From Pseudomonas fluorescens (GTDB lineage Bacteria; Pseudomonadota; Gammaproteobacteria; Pseudomonadales; Pseudomonadaceae), in NCBI RefSeq assembly GCF_902497625.1, contig NZ_CABVGX010000050.1, forward strand, positions 1 to 42,196: a DNA stretch of 42,196 bases, in the 5' to 3' direction. Positions 14,433 to 22,301 of the stretch are shown in pieces. Within the stretch, counting starts at the first letter, position 1. Each line of letters starts with the position of its first letter. A program made the translations under genes and the position numbers. The notes beneath the pieces were generated by a model that saw nothing but the letters and a program-made list of their open reading frames with translations, was not told the DNA's origin and did not search any database.

Positions 14433-16115
14433 TTAAAGGGTGGAGAGAAAGGTGCTGTTATTGGCCTGCCATTCGGTGATGTCGAGGCGGATGCGCTTCT
14501 TGTCGAGTTTGCCGACACTGGTCTTGGGAATTTCCGTAACAAGGGCGATCTGGCTCGGGATCGCCCATTTACTCAGGTGCCCCAGTTCGACAAACGGCTT
14601 GAGGTGTTCCTTGAGTTCTTTCGCCCCGACTTCATGGCCTTCGCGGATCACCAGCAAGGCAAACGGTCGCTCGCCCCACTGTGGATCGGCGATACCCACC
14701 ACTGCTACTTCGCGTACCGCCGGGTGCCGGCTGATCAGATCTTCGAGGTCCAGCGACGAAATCCACTCGCCGCCGGTCTTGATGACGTCTTTGATCCGGT
14801 CGCGAATATCGATGACGCCCATTGTGTCCAGGGTCGCCACGTCGCCGGTGTGCAGCCAGCCGCCCGCCCAGAGTTCGGCGCCCTTTTGCGGCTCGTTGAA
14901 ATAACCTTCGGTGAGCCACGGGGCCCGTAGCACCAGTTCGCCCTGAGTCTCGCCGTCGGCCGGGAGGAAATTGCCGTCGCAATCGACAATCGCCGCCTCA
15001 ACCAACGGCCCCGGCACGCCGGCCTTGATTCGATAGGTGGTGCGTTCGTCTTCGGTGCCGGCCATCAGCTCATCGTTCAGGTGCGCGCAGGACACCAGCG
15101 GTCCGGTTTCCGACATGCCGTAGGCGGCGGTCAACTGAATGCCCTTGGCCTTGGCCGCCTCGTACAACGCGCGATTCAGGGCACTGCCGCCGATGACAAT
15201 TTTCCAGCCAGCGAAATCGGCGTTCTGCGCAGATTTGGCATTGAGAACCATCTGCAGGATGGTCGGTACGCAATGCGAGAAAGTGACCTTCTCCTTACGC
15301 CACAATTCGACCAGGTATTCCGGATCGTAACGCCCGGGGTAGACCTGCTTGAGCCCGAGCATGGTCGCTACATACGGCAGGCCCCACGCATGCACGTGGA
15401 ACATCGGCGTAATCGGCATGTAGACTTCATTGGTTCCAAGCAACCTCACGCTGTCGATCGCGCCCATGATGGTCGCCACGCCGATGGTGTGCAGCACCAG
15501 TTGCCGATGGGTGAAATAGACGCCTTTAGGGTTACCGGTGGTGCCGGTGGTGTAGAACGTGGTCGCTACGGAATTCTCGTCGAAATCCTGAAACTCGTAC
15601 TGCGCACTGGCGCCGGCCAGCAGCTGTTCGTACTCGCCGACGAGGTTGGGCAGTTCTGCGGTTTTTTCCGGCAGATCGGTCAGCAGCAGGGTTTTCTCGA
15701 CTGTTGTCAGGTGCCCGGCAATTGCGTTGTACAGGCCAACGAACTCGCTGTTGACCAGCACGAAACGGTCCTCGGCGTGGTTCATGGTGTAGAGGATCTG
15801 TTCCGGCGAGAGACGCACGTTGATGGTGTGAATCACCGCCCCGATCATCGGAATCGCGAACATGCATTCCAGATAACGATGGCTGTCCCAATCCATCACC
15901 GCCACGGTGTCCCCGGCCTTGACGCCGGCTGCCGTGAGCACATTGGCCAGTCGCGCGACCCTTTCGATCAGGGTCGGGTAGCTATAACGCAACTGGTCGC
16001 GATAAATGATCTCACGGGTTTTCTCGTAACGCGCGCCGGACATCAGCAGCCGCTTGATCAGCAGCGGGTACTGGTAAGCGCCCTCGGCTGGGGGGATAAC
16101 GCGAGTCTGCAACAT
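14433..16115 (-). CDS. Medium/long-chain fatty acid–CoA ligase (AMP-forming, AlkK-like)
   Basis: A 560-residue ANL-superfamily ligase that activates a fatty acid with ATP and joins it to CoA. Motifs in order: the P-loop-like YTTGTTGNPKGVYFTHR near residue 185, a central PMFHVHAWGLPY, AAYGMSETGP (adenine contact), GWLHTGDVATLD (ribose/AMP aspartate), IKDVIKTGGEWISS hinge and the C-terminal catalytic lysine in TSVGKLDKKRIR. The ATG at 16115 has GGGA seven bases upstream and starts at MLQTRVIPPAEG. The longer frame to 16181 is unlikely. The organization ligase, DUF1302, DUF1329, LuxR, with hprA nearby, matches what I remember from P. putida, where the orthologue serves medium-chain fatty acids. 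Chain length here is inferred, not seen. Confidence 0.93.
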   Translation of the reverse strand: MLQTRVIPPAEGAYQYPLLIKRLLMSGARYEKTREIIYRDQLRYSYPTLIERVARLANVLTAAGVKAGDTVAVMDWDSHRYLECMFAIPMIGAVIHTINVRLSPEQILYTMNHAEDRFVLVNSEFVGLYNAIAGHLTTVEKTLLLTDLPEKTAELPNLVGEYEQLLAGASAQYEFQDFDENSVATTFYTTGTTGNPKGVYFTHRQLVLHTIGVATIMGAIDSVRLLGTNEVYMPITPMFHVHAWGLPYVATMLGLKQVYPGRYDPEYLVELWRKEKVTFSHCVPTILQMVLNAKSAQNADFAGWKIVIGGSALNRALYEAAKAKGIQLTAAYGMSETGPLVSCAHLNDELMAGTEDERTTYRIKAGVPGPLVEAAIVDCDGNFLPADGETQGELVLRAPWLTEGYFNEPQKGAELWAGGWLHTGDVATLDTMGVIDIRDRIKDVIKTGGEWISSLDLEDLISRHPAVREVAVVGIADPQWGERPFALLVIREGHEVGAKELKEHLKPFVELGHLSKWAIPSQIALVTEIPKTSVGKLDKKRIRLDITEWQANNSTFLSTL

Positions 16116-16276
16116 AAGAATCCCTTTTCTGACTGCACGGTCTTGGCTGAAAGCAAGCACTCTAGTGTCCTTGATCGCCAACCAAATCAGCCGAAGGAAT
16201 GATTTGCACCAATAAGCAAATGCTAGCGTTGCGCCAGCATTTACGGGTGATCACGACGCGTCCAGGCGTGCCGCCA

Positions 16277-16906
16277 TCAGTGCATTTCGGTGAACGCGAT
16301 TTTCACACCGAGTGCAATCAGCACCGCACCCATGGTCCGGTCGAACCAATGGCCCATGCGCGCGAAACCGGCACGCACCCGTTGCTGGCTGAACAGCATT
16401 GCCACCAGGCAGAACCACAGCGCAGTCGCGACCGCCAGATAAATCCCGTAACCGGCCTGTACCGACAATGGGGTGTGCGGGTTGATGACCACAGTAAACA
16501 GCGACAGGAAAAACAACGTGGCTTTGGTGTTCAGACCGTTGGTGACGAACCCGGACGTGAATGCTCCACGAGCCGTGCGCTCACCGGCTTCCTTGTGCAA
16601 ATCGTCCGAGAGCGGTTTCGCCGGTTTCGCCCGCAGCGCCTTGAAGCCGATATACAACAAGTACGCGGCAGCAGCCCATTTCAAGGCATTGAACAGCACG
16701 ATGGATTGCGAAACGATCAAGCCAATGCCAAGCAGCGAATAGCCGACATGCAGGAAAATCGCCGTTCCGACGCCCAACGCAGTCCATGTGCCGGCGCGAC
16801 GACCGTGGGTCACGCTCTCGCGCACGACCACGGCAAAGTCCGGTCCCGGGCTGGCCACGGCCAGAAGGTGGATAAGCGCGACGGTCAAGAATTCTGTCCA
16901 GTACAT
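16277..16906 (-). CDS. LysE/RhtB-family amino acid exporter
   Basis: A 209-residue inner-membrane protein with about six hydrophobic helices. It begins with the family signature LLAVASPGPDFAVVVRESV at about residues 14-32. GFVTNGLNTKATLFFLSLF near the middle is also typical of RhtB/LysE proteins. GAGGA lies seven bases before the ATG at 16906. Members export homoserine, threonine, lysine, arginine or similar; the exact substrate cannot be told. It is monocistronic, facing away from hprA across a REP hairpin. Confidence 0.92.
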   Translation of the reverse strand: MYWTEFLTVALIHLLAVASPGPDFAVVVRESVTHGRRAGTWTALGVGTAIFLHVGYSLLGIGLIVSQSIVLFNALKWAAAAYLLYIGFKALRAKPAKPLSDDLHKEAGERTARGAFTSGFVTNGLNTKATLFFLSLFTVVINPHTPLSVQAGYGIYLAVATALWFCLVAMLFSQQRVRAGFARMGHWFDRTMGAVLIALGVKIAFTEMH

Positions 16907-16951
16907 GGGGGGGTCCTCGGGGGCGGATCAACTCAAGGGTGGTATCTACTC

Positions 16952-17041
16952 TGTGGGAGCGGGCTAGCTCGCGAAAGCGGTGGTTCAGTCCACTCAGATG
17001 TCGCTTGAAAAGCCGCATTCGCGAGCAAGCCCGCTCCCACA
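16952..17041. repeat. REP doublet (TGTGGGAGCGGGC family)
   Basis: Inverted pair: TGTGGGAGCGGGC-TAGCTCGCGA at the left and TCGCGAGCAAGCCCGCTCCC at the right, separated by about 45 bases. It lies between the LysE-type gene and hprA and is the REPIN arrangement common in fluorescent pseudomonads. Similar sequences occur at 20004-20069 and 39462-39551. Confidence 0.85.
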
Positions 17042-17136
17042 GGTTCAGCGCATGATCACGCAGTGCGTAACCATTTGTTTCATCTGATAGGCTCAGCAGA
17101 TTACGCCTACAGTTCACTGCACAAAAGGTACAGTTG

Positions 17137-18102
17137 ATGACGAACACTCGCCGCGCCGTTTTCCTCGACCACCCTTCGCTGGATCTCGGTGACCTGGACC
17201 TCGGGCCATTGCGCGCCTGCTTCGATGATCTGCAGCTGTTCGCGCAGACCACACCGCAGCAAGTCACCGAACGCCTGAAGGGCGCCACCGTAGCCATCAC
17301 CAACAAGATCGTGATCGACGCCGCCGCCATCGCCGCCAGCCCTGAGCTGAAGCTGATCCTGATCAGCGCCACCGGCACCAACAATGTCGACCTGGCTGCC
17401 GCTCGTGCGCACGGGGTGACCGTCTGCAACTGTCAGGGTTACGGCACGCCATCGGTGGCGCAGCACACGATCATGTTGCTGTTGAATCTGTCGACGCGTC
17501 TGGCCGACTATCAAAAAGCCGTCGGCGAGGGGCGCTGGCAGCAAGCGAAGCAGTTCTGCCTGCTGGATTACCCGATCGTTGAACTGCAAGGCAAAACCCT
17601 CGGCCTGCTCGGACACGGCGAACTTGGCGGGGCCGTGGCACGACTGGCCGAAGCCTTCGGCATGCGCGTGTTGCTGGGGCAAATTCCCGGCCGTCCAGCC
17701 CGCCCGGATCGTTTACCACTGGACGAACTGCTGCCACAAATCGACGCACTGACCCTGCACTGCCCGCTCAATGACCACACCCGTCATTTCATCGGCGCCC
17801 GCGAACTGGCCTCGATGAAACCGGGTGCGTTCGTGGTCAACACCGCGCGTGGTGGCCTGATCGATGAACAGGCGCTGGCCGATGCCTTGCGCAGTGGTCA
17901 CCTCGGGGGCGCGGCGACGGATGTGCTCAGCGTCGAACCGCCCACCGCCGGCAATCCGTTGCTGGCCGCCGACATCCCTCGATTGATCGTCACCCCGCAC
18001 AACGCCTGGGGCAGCCGTGAAGCGCGGCAGCGAATCGTGGGCCAATTGACCGAAAATGCTCAGGGCTATTTCAGCGGTACAGCGCTGCGTGTCGTCAGTT
18101 GA
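17137..18102 (+). CDS. hprA: Glycerate dehydrogenase / hydroxypyruvate reductase (D-2-hydroxyacid dehydrogenase)
   Basis: A 321-residue NAD(P)-dependent D-isomer 2-hydroxyacid dehydrogenase. It probably interconverts hydroxypyruvate and D-glycerate in the cytoplasm, as named for the orthologue in P. putida. Motifs: the nucleotide site GLLGHGELGGAVARLAEAFG near residue 150, the substrate arginine in VVNTARGGLIDEQALADAL near 232, and the catalytic histidine in IVTPHNAWGSREARQR near 287. The ATG at 17137 has AAGG eight bases upstream; a TTG directly before it (17134) is less likely. rsmC follows 33 bases later on the same strand. Other 2-hydroxyacid substrates are possible because the family is broad. 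Confidence 0.9.
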   Translation: MTNTRRAVFLDHPSLDLGDLDLGPLRACFDDLQLFAQTTPQQVTERLKGATVAITNKIVIDAAAIAASPELKLILISATGTNNVDLAAARAHGVTVCNCQGYGTPSVAQHTIMLLLNLSTRLADYQKAVGEGRWQQAKQFCLLDYPIVELQGKTLGLLGHGELGGAVARLAEAFGMRVLLGQIPGRPARPDRLPLDELLPQIDALTLHCPLNDHTRHFIGARELASMKPGAFVVNTARGGLIDEQALADALRSGHLGGAATDVLSVEPPTAGNPLLAADIPRLIVTPHNAWGSREARQRIVGQLTENAQGYFSGTALRVVS

Positions 18103-18135
18103 TAGACTGCGGCACTTTTTTTCAGGGAGCAGAGT

Positions 18136-19134
18136 ATGGATCCGCGCAGTGAAGTACTGCTTCGTCAGGCCGGGTTATTTCAAGGTTCGGTGTTGTTGGC
18201 GGGCCTACCCGCCGACGATTTGCTTGGGCGCCTGCCCGATGCGCATGGTTGGTGCTGGCATGCCGGCGATCAAGCGGCGCTGGACGCCCGGTTCACCGAG
18301 CGCAGTCATTTCGGCGTGACCGCCCCCGAGCGCGAGTTCGACAGCGCCGTGGTCTTTCTACCGAAATCCAAGGACCTCACCGACTACATTCTCAACGCCC
18401 TCGCCTCGCGGCTGGCCGGTCGCGAGCTCTACCTGGTCGGAGAAAAACGCAGCGGCATCGAAGGCGCGGCCAGGCAGTTGAGCCAGTTCGGCAAGCCGCG
18501 CAAGCTCGACAGCGCGCGTCATTGCCAGCTTTGGCAAGTCACGGTGGCCGACGCGCCACAGGCGAAATCCCTGGAAAGCCTGGCTCAGACTTACGAGTTG
18601 CCGCTGGCCGAAGGTCCGCTGACCGTCATCAGTTTGCCTGGGGTATTCAGTCATGGCCGCCTAGATCGGGGCAGCGCATTGTTGCTCGATCATCTGGACA
18701 AATTGCCCAGTGGCCACCTGCTCGACTTTGGTTGTGGCGCTGGGGTTTTGGGTGCGGCAGTTAAACGGCGCTACCCGCATAACCAGGTGACATTGCTCGA
18801 TGTGGATGCTTTTGCTGCCGCCAGCAGCCGTTTGACGCTGGCTGCAAATGGCCTGGAAGCGGAGGTGATTACCGGCGACGGAATCGACTCTGCGCCGATG
18901 GGCTTGAGTGCAATTTTGAGTAACCCGCCGTTCCATGTGGGCGTCCACACCGATTATTTCGCCACTGAGAACTTGCTGCGAAAAGCGGCTAAACATCTGA
19001 AAAACGGTGGGGAACTTCGGCTGGTCGCGAATAGCTTTCTCAGGTATCAACCGCTGATTGAAGAGCACTTGGGCATCTGCGCAATCAAGGCTGAAGGGCA
19101 GGGTTTTCGAATCTACCGTGCTAAACGCGCCTGA
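18136..19134 (+). CDS. rsmC: 16S rRNA (guanine-1207-N2)-methyltransferase
   Basis: A 332-residue SAM-dependent methyltransferase with the duplicated RsmC/RsmD architecture. The N-terminal half (1-170) is a degenerate domain for folding and RNA contact. The C-terminal half holds the SAM site LLDFGCGAGVLGAAV near residue 195 and the catalytic SNPPFHVG near residue 258. It methylates G1207 in helix 34 of the 30S subunit. AGGGAG lies six bases before the ATG. It is probably expressed partly with hprA upstream; a manganese riboswitch begins about 50 bases after its stop. Confidence 0.95.
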   Translation: MDPRSEVLLRQAGLFQGSVLLAGLPADDLLGRLPDAHGWCWHAGDQAALDARFTERSHFGVTAPEREFDSAVVFLPKSKDLTDYILNALASRLAGRELYLVGEKRSGIEGAARQLSQFGKPRKLDSARHCQLWQVTVADAPQAKSLESLAQTYELPLAEGPLTVISLPGVFSHGRLDRGSALLLDHLDKLPSGHLLDFGCGAGVLGAAVKRRYPHNQVTLLDVDAFAAASSRLTLAANGLEAEVITGDGIDSAPMGLSAILSNPPFHVGVHTDYFATENLLRKAAKHLKNGGELRLVANSFLRYQPLIEEHLGICAIKAEGQGFRIYRAKRA

Positions 19135-19180
19135 AAATAAGTGCTTGCCTAACAGGGAGCGCCTAGGCAGAATCCGCTCC

Positions 19181-19275
19181 GTCCTAGGGGAGTAGTCTCC
19201 CACGAGCGCCATGCTCGTCCGGCATACGTCAACATACTTGGTCAACAGACCATGGCGTATGCGACCCCAGCGTCC
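19181..19275 (+). promoter_or_regulatory. yybP-ykoY-type Mn2+ riboswitch aptamer
   Basis: The leader of the downstream UPF0016 exporter gene has the hallmarks of this class: the conserved loop GGGGAGTAGT near 19187-19196, a variable hairpin (CACGAGCGCCATGCTCGT), the segment GTCAACATACTTGGTC like that in the E. coli mntP leader, and a closing 3' strand GCGACCCC. In this class Mn2+ is held between two loops and turns on export genes. The match is by eye; a covariance search would settle the exact bounds. Confidence 0.8.
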
Positions 19276-19304
19276 GCATCAGACGGTTCGCAGGGTTTGA
19301 CAAG

Positions 19305-19379
19305 ACCTATGACACGAACACCTTACCCGGGGCGGGGAGGTCGTACGTGTCATAGCCGTGTCGACCCGCCCCTTAGGAA
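19305..19379 (+). promoter_or_regulatory. Putative expression platform of the Mn riboswitch
   Basis: Between aptamer and start codon there is a long hairpin, CTATGACACG paired with CGTGTCATAG, and a second pairing option, GGGGCGGG with CCCGCCCC, whose 3' strand abuts the ribosome site TTAGGA. No T-run follows. Control of translation start by masking of the ribosome site therefore looks more likely than transcription termination. This is inference from base pairing. Confidence 0.5.
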
Positions 19380-19386
19380 AACCCTG

Positions 19387-19971
19387 ATGCTGGATTCTCT
19401 ACTCGTCCCCACCGCTGTCGTTGCCTTGGCCGAAATCGGCGACAAGACGCAACTGCTCGCGCTCATTCTCGCGGCACGCTTTCGCAAACCTTGGCCCATC
19501 ATCGCCGGCATCGTCGCCGCGACCCTGGCCAACCATGCGGCTGCCGGCGCGGTCGGCGCCTGGGTCGGTGGGTTTTTCTCGAGCGTGATGCTGCACTGGA
19601 TTCTGGCGATCAGTTTTGCCGCGACGGCATTGTGGACCCTGGTGCCGGACAAGATGGATGACGATGAAGCCAGCAGCGCGCGCAAGTTCGGGCCGTTCCT
19701 GACGACGCTGATCGCATTCTTCCTGGCTGAAATTGGCGACAAGACCCAGATCGCGACCGTGATGCTCGCCGCGCAATATCCGGATCTATGGCTGGTGATT
19801 ATCGGCACGACGGTCGGCATGCTGATTGCCAACGTGCCGGTAGTGCTGGCGGGTAACTTCGCGGCGGACAAATTGCCCCTGACGCTGATTCGTCGATTGG
19901 CGGCGTCAGCGTTTCTGATACTGGCACTGGTCGCGGTGTACAAGGCGATGCAAAGCAGCGGGTGGGTTTGA
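19387..19971 (+). CDS. TMEM165/GDT1 (UPF0016) family manganese exporter, MneA-like
   Basis: A 194-residue inner-membrane cation exporter. It has two homologous halves, each with the family signature around E-x-G-D-K-[TS]: ALAEIGDKTQLLALILAARF at about 14-33 and FLAEIGDKTQIATVMLAAQY at about 116-135. The acidic residues in these repeats form the ion path. Six hydrophobic segments are visible. The ATG at 19387 has AGGA eight bases upstream; an open frame upstream runs through the riboswitch and is not coding. Bacterial members next to yybP-ykoY riboswitches export Mn2+, so the gene is probably induced by excess manganese. Confidence 0.92.
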   Translation: MLDSLLVPTAVVALAEIGDKTQLLALILAARFRKPWPIIAGIVAATLANHAAAGAVGAWVGGFFSSVMLHWILAISFAATALWTLVPDKMDDDEASSARKFGPFLTTLIAFFLAEIGDKTQIATVMLAAQYPDLWLVIIGTTVGMLIANVPVVLAGNFAADKLPLTLIRRLAASAFLILALVAVYKAMQSSGWV

Positions 19972-20003
19972 TACGTCAGGTCGGAAAGATTGCGTAATCG
20001 TTC

Positions 20004-20069
20004 TTCGCGAGCAGGCTCGCTCCCACAAGGAAAGCATTCAAACCTGTGGGAGCGAGCCCGCTCGCGAAA
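20004..20069. repeat. REP doublet (TCGCGAGCAGGCTCGCTCCC family)
   Basis: Tight inverted pair around a 20-base loop, with TTCGCGAGCAGGCTCGCTCC at the left and its mirror GGAGCGAGCCCGCTCGCGAA at the right. It lies between the convergent Mn exporter and M48 protease genes, where it may also act as a bidirectional transcript end. Confidence 0.85.
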
Positions 20070-20095
20070 CGGTCAGTAGCCCTGGCCCATCAGCA

Positions 20096-20914
20096 TCAGG
20101 ACTTCGGCGCTTTCTCGTACAACGGCATCACTTTCGGGATGGCTGCCTGCAGCGAGGCAATGCGACTGCTCGACGCCGGGTGAGTACTCATGAACTCCGG
20201 CGGCGAACCTTCAGAGGCCTTGGCCATCTTGTTCCACAGGGTGATGGCAGCGTTCGGGTTATAGCCGGCGCGTGCAGCCAGTTCCAGGCCGATCAGGTCC
20301 GCTTCGTTTTCATTGGAGCGGCTGTTCGGCAAGGTCATGCCGTAGTTGGCCACGGTGTCTGCCAGGGCCAGGCTGTCCTGGCCCAGACCGAACAAGGCCC
20401 CGGCGCCCTGCTTGGCCATTTCAATACCGTAAGCTTTGGACATGGCTTCGCGACCGTGCTCGCGCAGGGCGTGGGCGATTTCGTGGCCGAGGATCGCAGC
20501 GATCTCGTCATCGGTCAGCTTCAGGCTGTCGATCAGACCGGTGTAGAAAATGATCTTGCCGCCAGGCCCGCAGTTGGCATTGAGTTCGTCACTCTTGATC
20601 AGGTTGACTTCCCATTTCCACTGGGCCGAGTCCGGCCGGAAAATCGGCGCCTGGGCAATCAATCGATTGGAGATTGCCTGAATGCGCTTGGCATCGGTGC
20701 TGGTCTTGTCCAGCACGCCCTGGCTGGTCGCTTCGCCGACGGTCTTTTGATAAGACTGGGCGTACATCTGGTTGACCTCATCCGTGGACAACATGCTGAA
20801 CATGTACTGTTTGCGCTCAACGCCGACGGCGCCGCCGCTGGTGGTGTTCACCGACTGACAGCCGGCGAGCAGCAGACTTGCGCTCAGTGCACACAAAACC
20901 AATCGCTTGTTCAT
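20096..20914 (-). CDS. M48-family zinc metalloprotease lipoprotein (LoiP/YcaL-like)
   Basis: A 272-residue lipoprotein. The signal peptide ends in the lipobox LLAGC with the lipidated cysteine at residue 19. Serine and valine follow, so outer-membrane sorting is expected. The zinc-protease core is HEIAH at residues 144-148 within AILGHEIAHALREHGRE, and the third ligand lies in NENEADLIGLELAARAGYNP near residue 206. The ATG at 20914 has AGGGAG eight bases upstream. An upstream extension to 20998 would destroy the signal peptide. Relatives are periplasm-facing quality-control proteases. The gene is monocistronic. Confidence 0.93.
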   Translation of the reverse strand: MNKRLVLCALSASLLLAGCQSVNTTSGGAVGVERKQYMFSMLSTDEVNQMYAQSYQKTVGEATSQGVLDKTSTDAKRIQAISNRLIAQAPIFRPDSAQWKWEVNLIKSDELNANCGPGGKIIFYTGLIDSLKLTDDEIAAILGHEIAHALREHGREAMSKAYGIEMAKQGAGALFGLGQDSLALADTVANYGMTLPNSRSNENEADLIGLELAARAGYNPNAAITLWNKMAKASEGSPPEFMSTHPASSSRIASLQAAIPKVMPLYEKAPKS

Positions 20915-21046
20915 CAAAAAAACTCCCTGAAAACGTGCCGGGTATCCTAGGCGCGGAATGATATTGGCGCCAGATACAACAGACATACAGACGCGCATTT
21001 CAGATAAAGCTCCCTTGCGTTCCGCGAAATATTTCGTTGAACAGCA

Positions 21047-21670
21047 TCAGCCGGGCGTCAGACACTCCGGCCCGTTGAGCTTCGGATCATTCACCAGATT
21101 GGCCAGCACCCGCTCGCGCAACGCGGCGGGTTCGCCAAACAGCAAGGCTTGCAAGGTATGCAGGGGCGTTTGCGGGTCGAGCCACGCTTGCTGCCCGGCG
21201 TCATCCAGAATCAGCGGTCGCCGCTGATTCGAGGCGGCCTGGGTGATCACCGCCGTGCTCAGCCACACCTGTTCCTGCACTGGATAGGCTTCCCAGATAG
21301 CCGCAAAAAACAGCGTCGAGCCCTCCCCCGGTGTCAGCCAGTAAGGACGTTTGCGCGCAGTGCCGCGCCATTCGTAAAAACCATTGGCCGGTAGCAGGCA
21401 GCGGCGTTCGCGCAATGCCTGGCGGAACATTGGCTGTTCAGCGACGGTTTCGGCACGGGCATGGGCCGGGGTACGGGAAAGATCGGTCAACCATGGCGGT
21501 GTCAGCCCCCACCGGGCGCGGGCCAACTCGCGCTGACCGCCAGTACCGGCACGCAGCATCAACACCGAATCGTTGGGGGAAATGTTCCACTGGGCCTGCT
21601 GATCGGCGGGGAAGCCAGGCAGGGCCGCGAAGGCGGGGTTCCAGCGAAACAGGGCATAACGTCCACACAT
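21047..21670 (-). CDS. SRAP-domain protein (YedK/HMCES family) with altered active site
   Basis: A 207-residue protein of the SOS-response-associated peptidase family. The family crosslinks to abasic sites in single-stranded DNA through Cys2, which becomes the N-terminus after Met removal. Cys2 (MCGRYALF) and the catalytic glutamate (NGFYEWRG) are present. Two other normally fixed positions differ. The asparagine of the usual NARxET motif is histidine (PAHARAETV), and the histidine of the usual IHDRRPL motif is asparagine (SNQRRPLIL). So N and H have changed places. The fold is otherwise complete (WNISPND, WGLTPPW). Whether it still links to abasic DNA is open. There is no strong ribosome site, but the start is fixed by the need for Cys2. 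Confidence 0.9.
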   Translation of the reverse strand: MCGRYALFRWNPAFAALPGFPADQQAQWNISPNDSVLMLRAGTGGQRELARARWGLTPPWLTDLSRTPAHARAETVAEQPMFRQALRERRCLLPANGFYEWRGTARKRPYWLTPGEGSTLFFAAIWEAYPVQEQVWLSTAVITQAASNQRRPLILDDAGQQAWLDPQTPLHTLQALLFGEPAALRERVLANLVNDPKLNGPECLTPG

Positions 21671-21705
21671 GGGGCAACACGACTCTTGATAAAACGAACG
21701 TCAGC

Positions 21706-21966
21706 CTAACAGACCAGCGTGCCGGGAAAGCTGTCCGGTTCTTCCCCGGGCAGCGGCAGCGCGGCATTGTACGCAGTGATCAGTTCACGAGCGTACTCAG
21801 CCTGGTCGTTATTCACCGACAAACCCAACAGACCGAATATCGGCAGTTCACCCGTGCCTCCCACTAAGTCTCGCCCGGCGAGATGCGCCTCGATGCCCTC
21901 GCTGGCGAGCATCCCTTGCAGCAGCTCGCCTTCCATCAGGTTTTCCGGTTCGTAGATTCGCTGCAT
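21706..21966 (-). CDS. DUF2007 small protein (putative signal-transducing protein)
   Basis: An 86-residue protein starting MQRIYEPENLMEGELLQGML. It belongs to the DUF2007 family: a short beta-alpha-beta fold that resembles the GlnB-like ferredoxin folds and has no known function. The ATG at 21966 follows AAGGGGAG closely. It is 12 bases downstream of the CPXCG-motif gene on the same strand, so the two form one small unit, with the SRAP gene 35 bases further on. Confidence 0.87.
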   Translation of the reverse strand: MQRIYEPENLMEGELLQGMLASEGIEAHLAGRDLVGGTGELPIFGLLGLSVNNDQAEYARELITAYNAALPLPGEEPDSFPGTLVC

Positions 21967-21978
21967 CAAGCTCCCCTT

Positions 21979-22161
21979 CTATTCGTTCTGGCTGCGAACT
22001 TCGAGATGCCATTCCTCACCGTGCACTTGCAATACAAACGTTATCGGCTGACAGCACACCTGGCAGTCTTCGATGTAGGTCTGATCACCCCCCGACAGGT
22101 CAACAGACGTATCAACCCCTTCACCACAATATGGACATTCATAATGCGCAGTTTCCAGCAT
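21979..22161 (-). CDS. CPXCG-motif cysteine-rich small protein
   Basis: A 60-residue protein with a rubredoxin-like zinc knuckle: ECPYCGEG near residue 9 and EDCQVCCQPI near residue 33, followed by a short beta hairpin (ITFVLQVHGEEWHLEVRSQN). It matches the CPXCG family common in gammaproteobacteria, function unknown. GGGAG lies six bases before the ATG at 22161. The longer frame from 22230 is unsupported. It is co-directional with the DUF2007 gene. Confidence 0.88.
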   Translation of the reverse strand: MLETAHYECPYCGEGVDTSVDLSGGDQTYIEDCQVCCQPITFVLQVHGEEWHLEVRSQNE

Positions 22162-22301
22162 CGCGGTCTCCCAGGTGACTTGTGCGTATAATCGCCGGTC
22201 TATTTGCAGGGCTATTTTTGTCTGGCCCACTTTTCAGACCGTGCCCTGTTGGTTTTCGATCAAAAACCTTTACTTACCCTAGCCGTTTCTAACAAGAGAG
22301 C

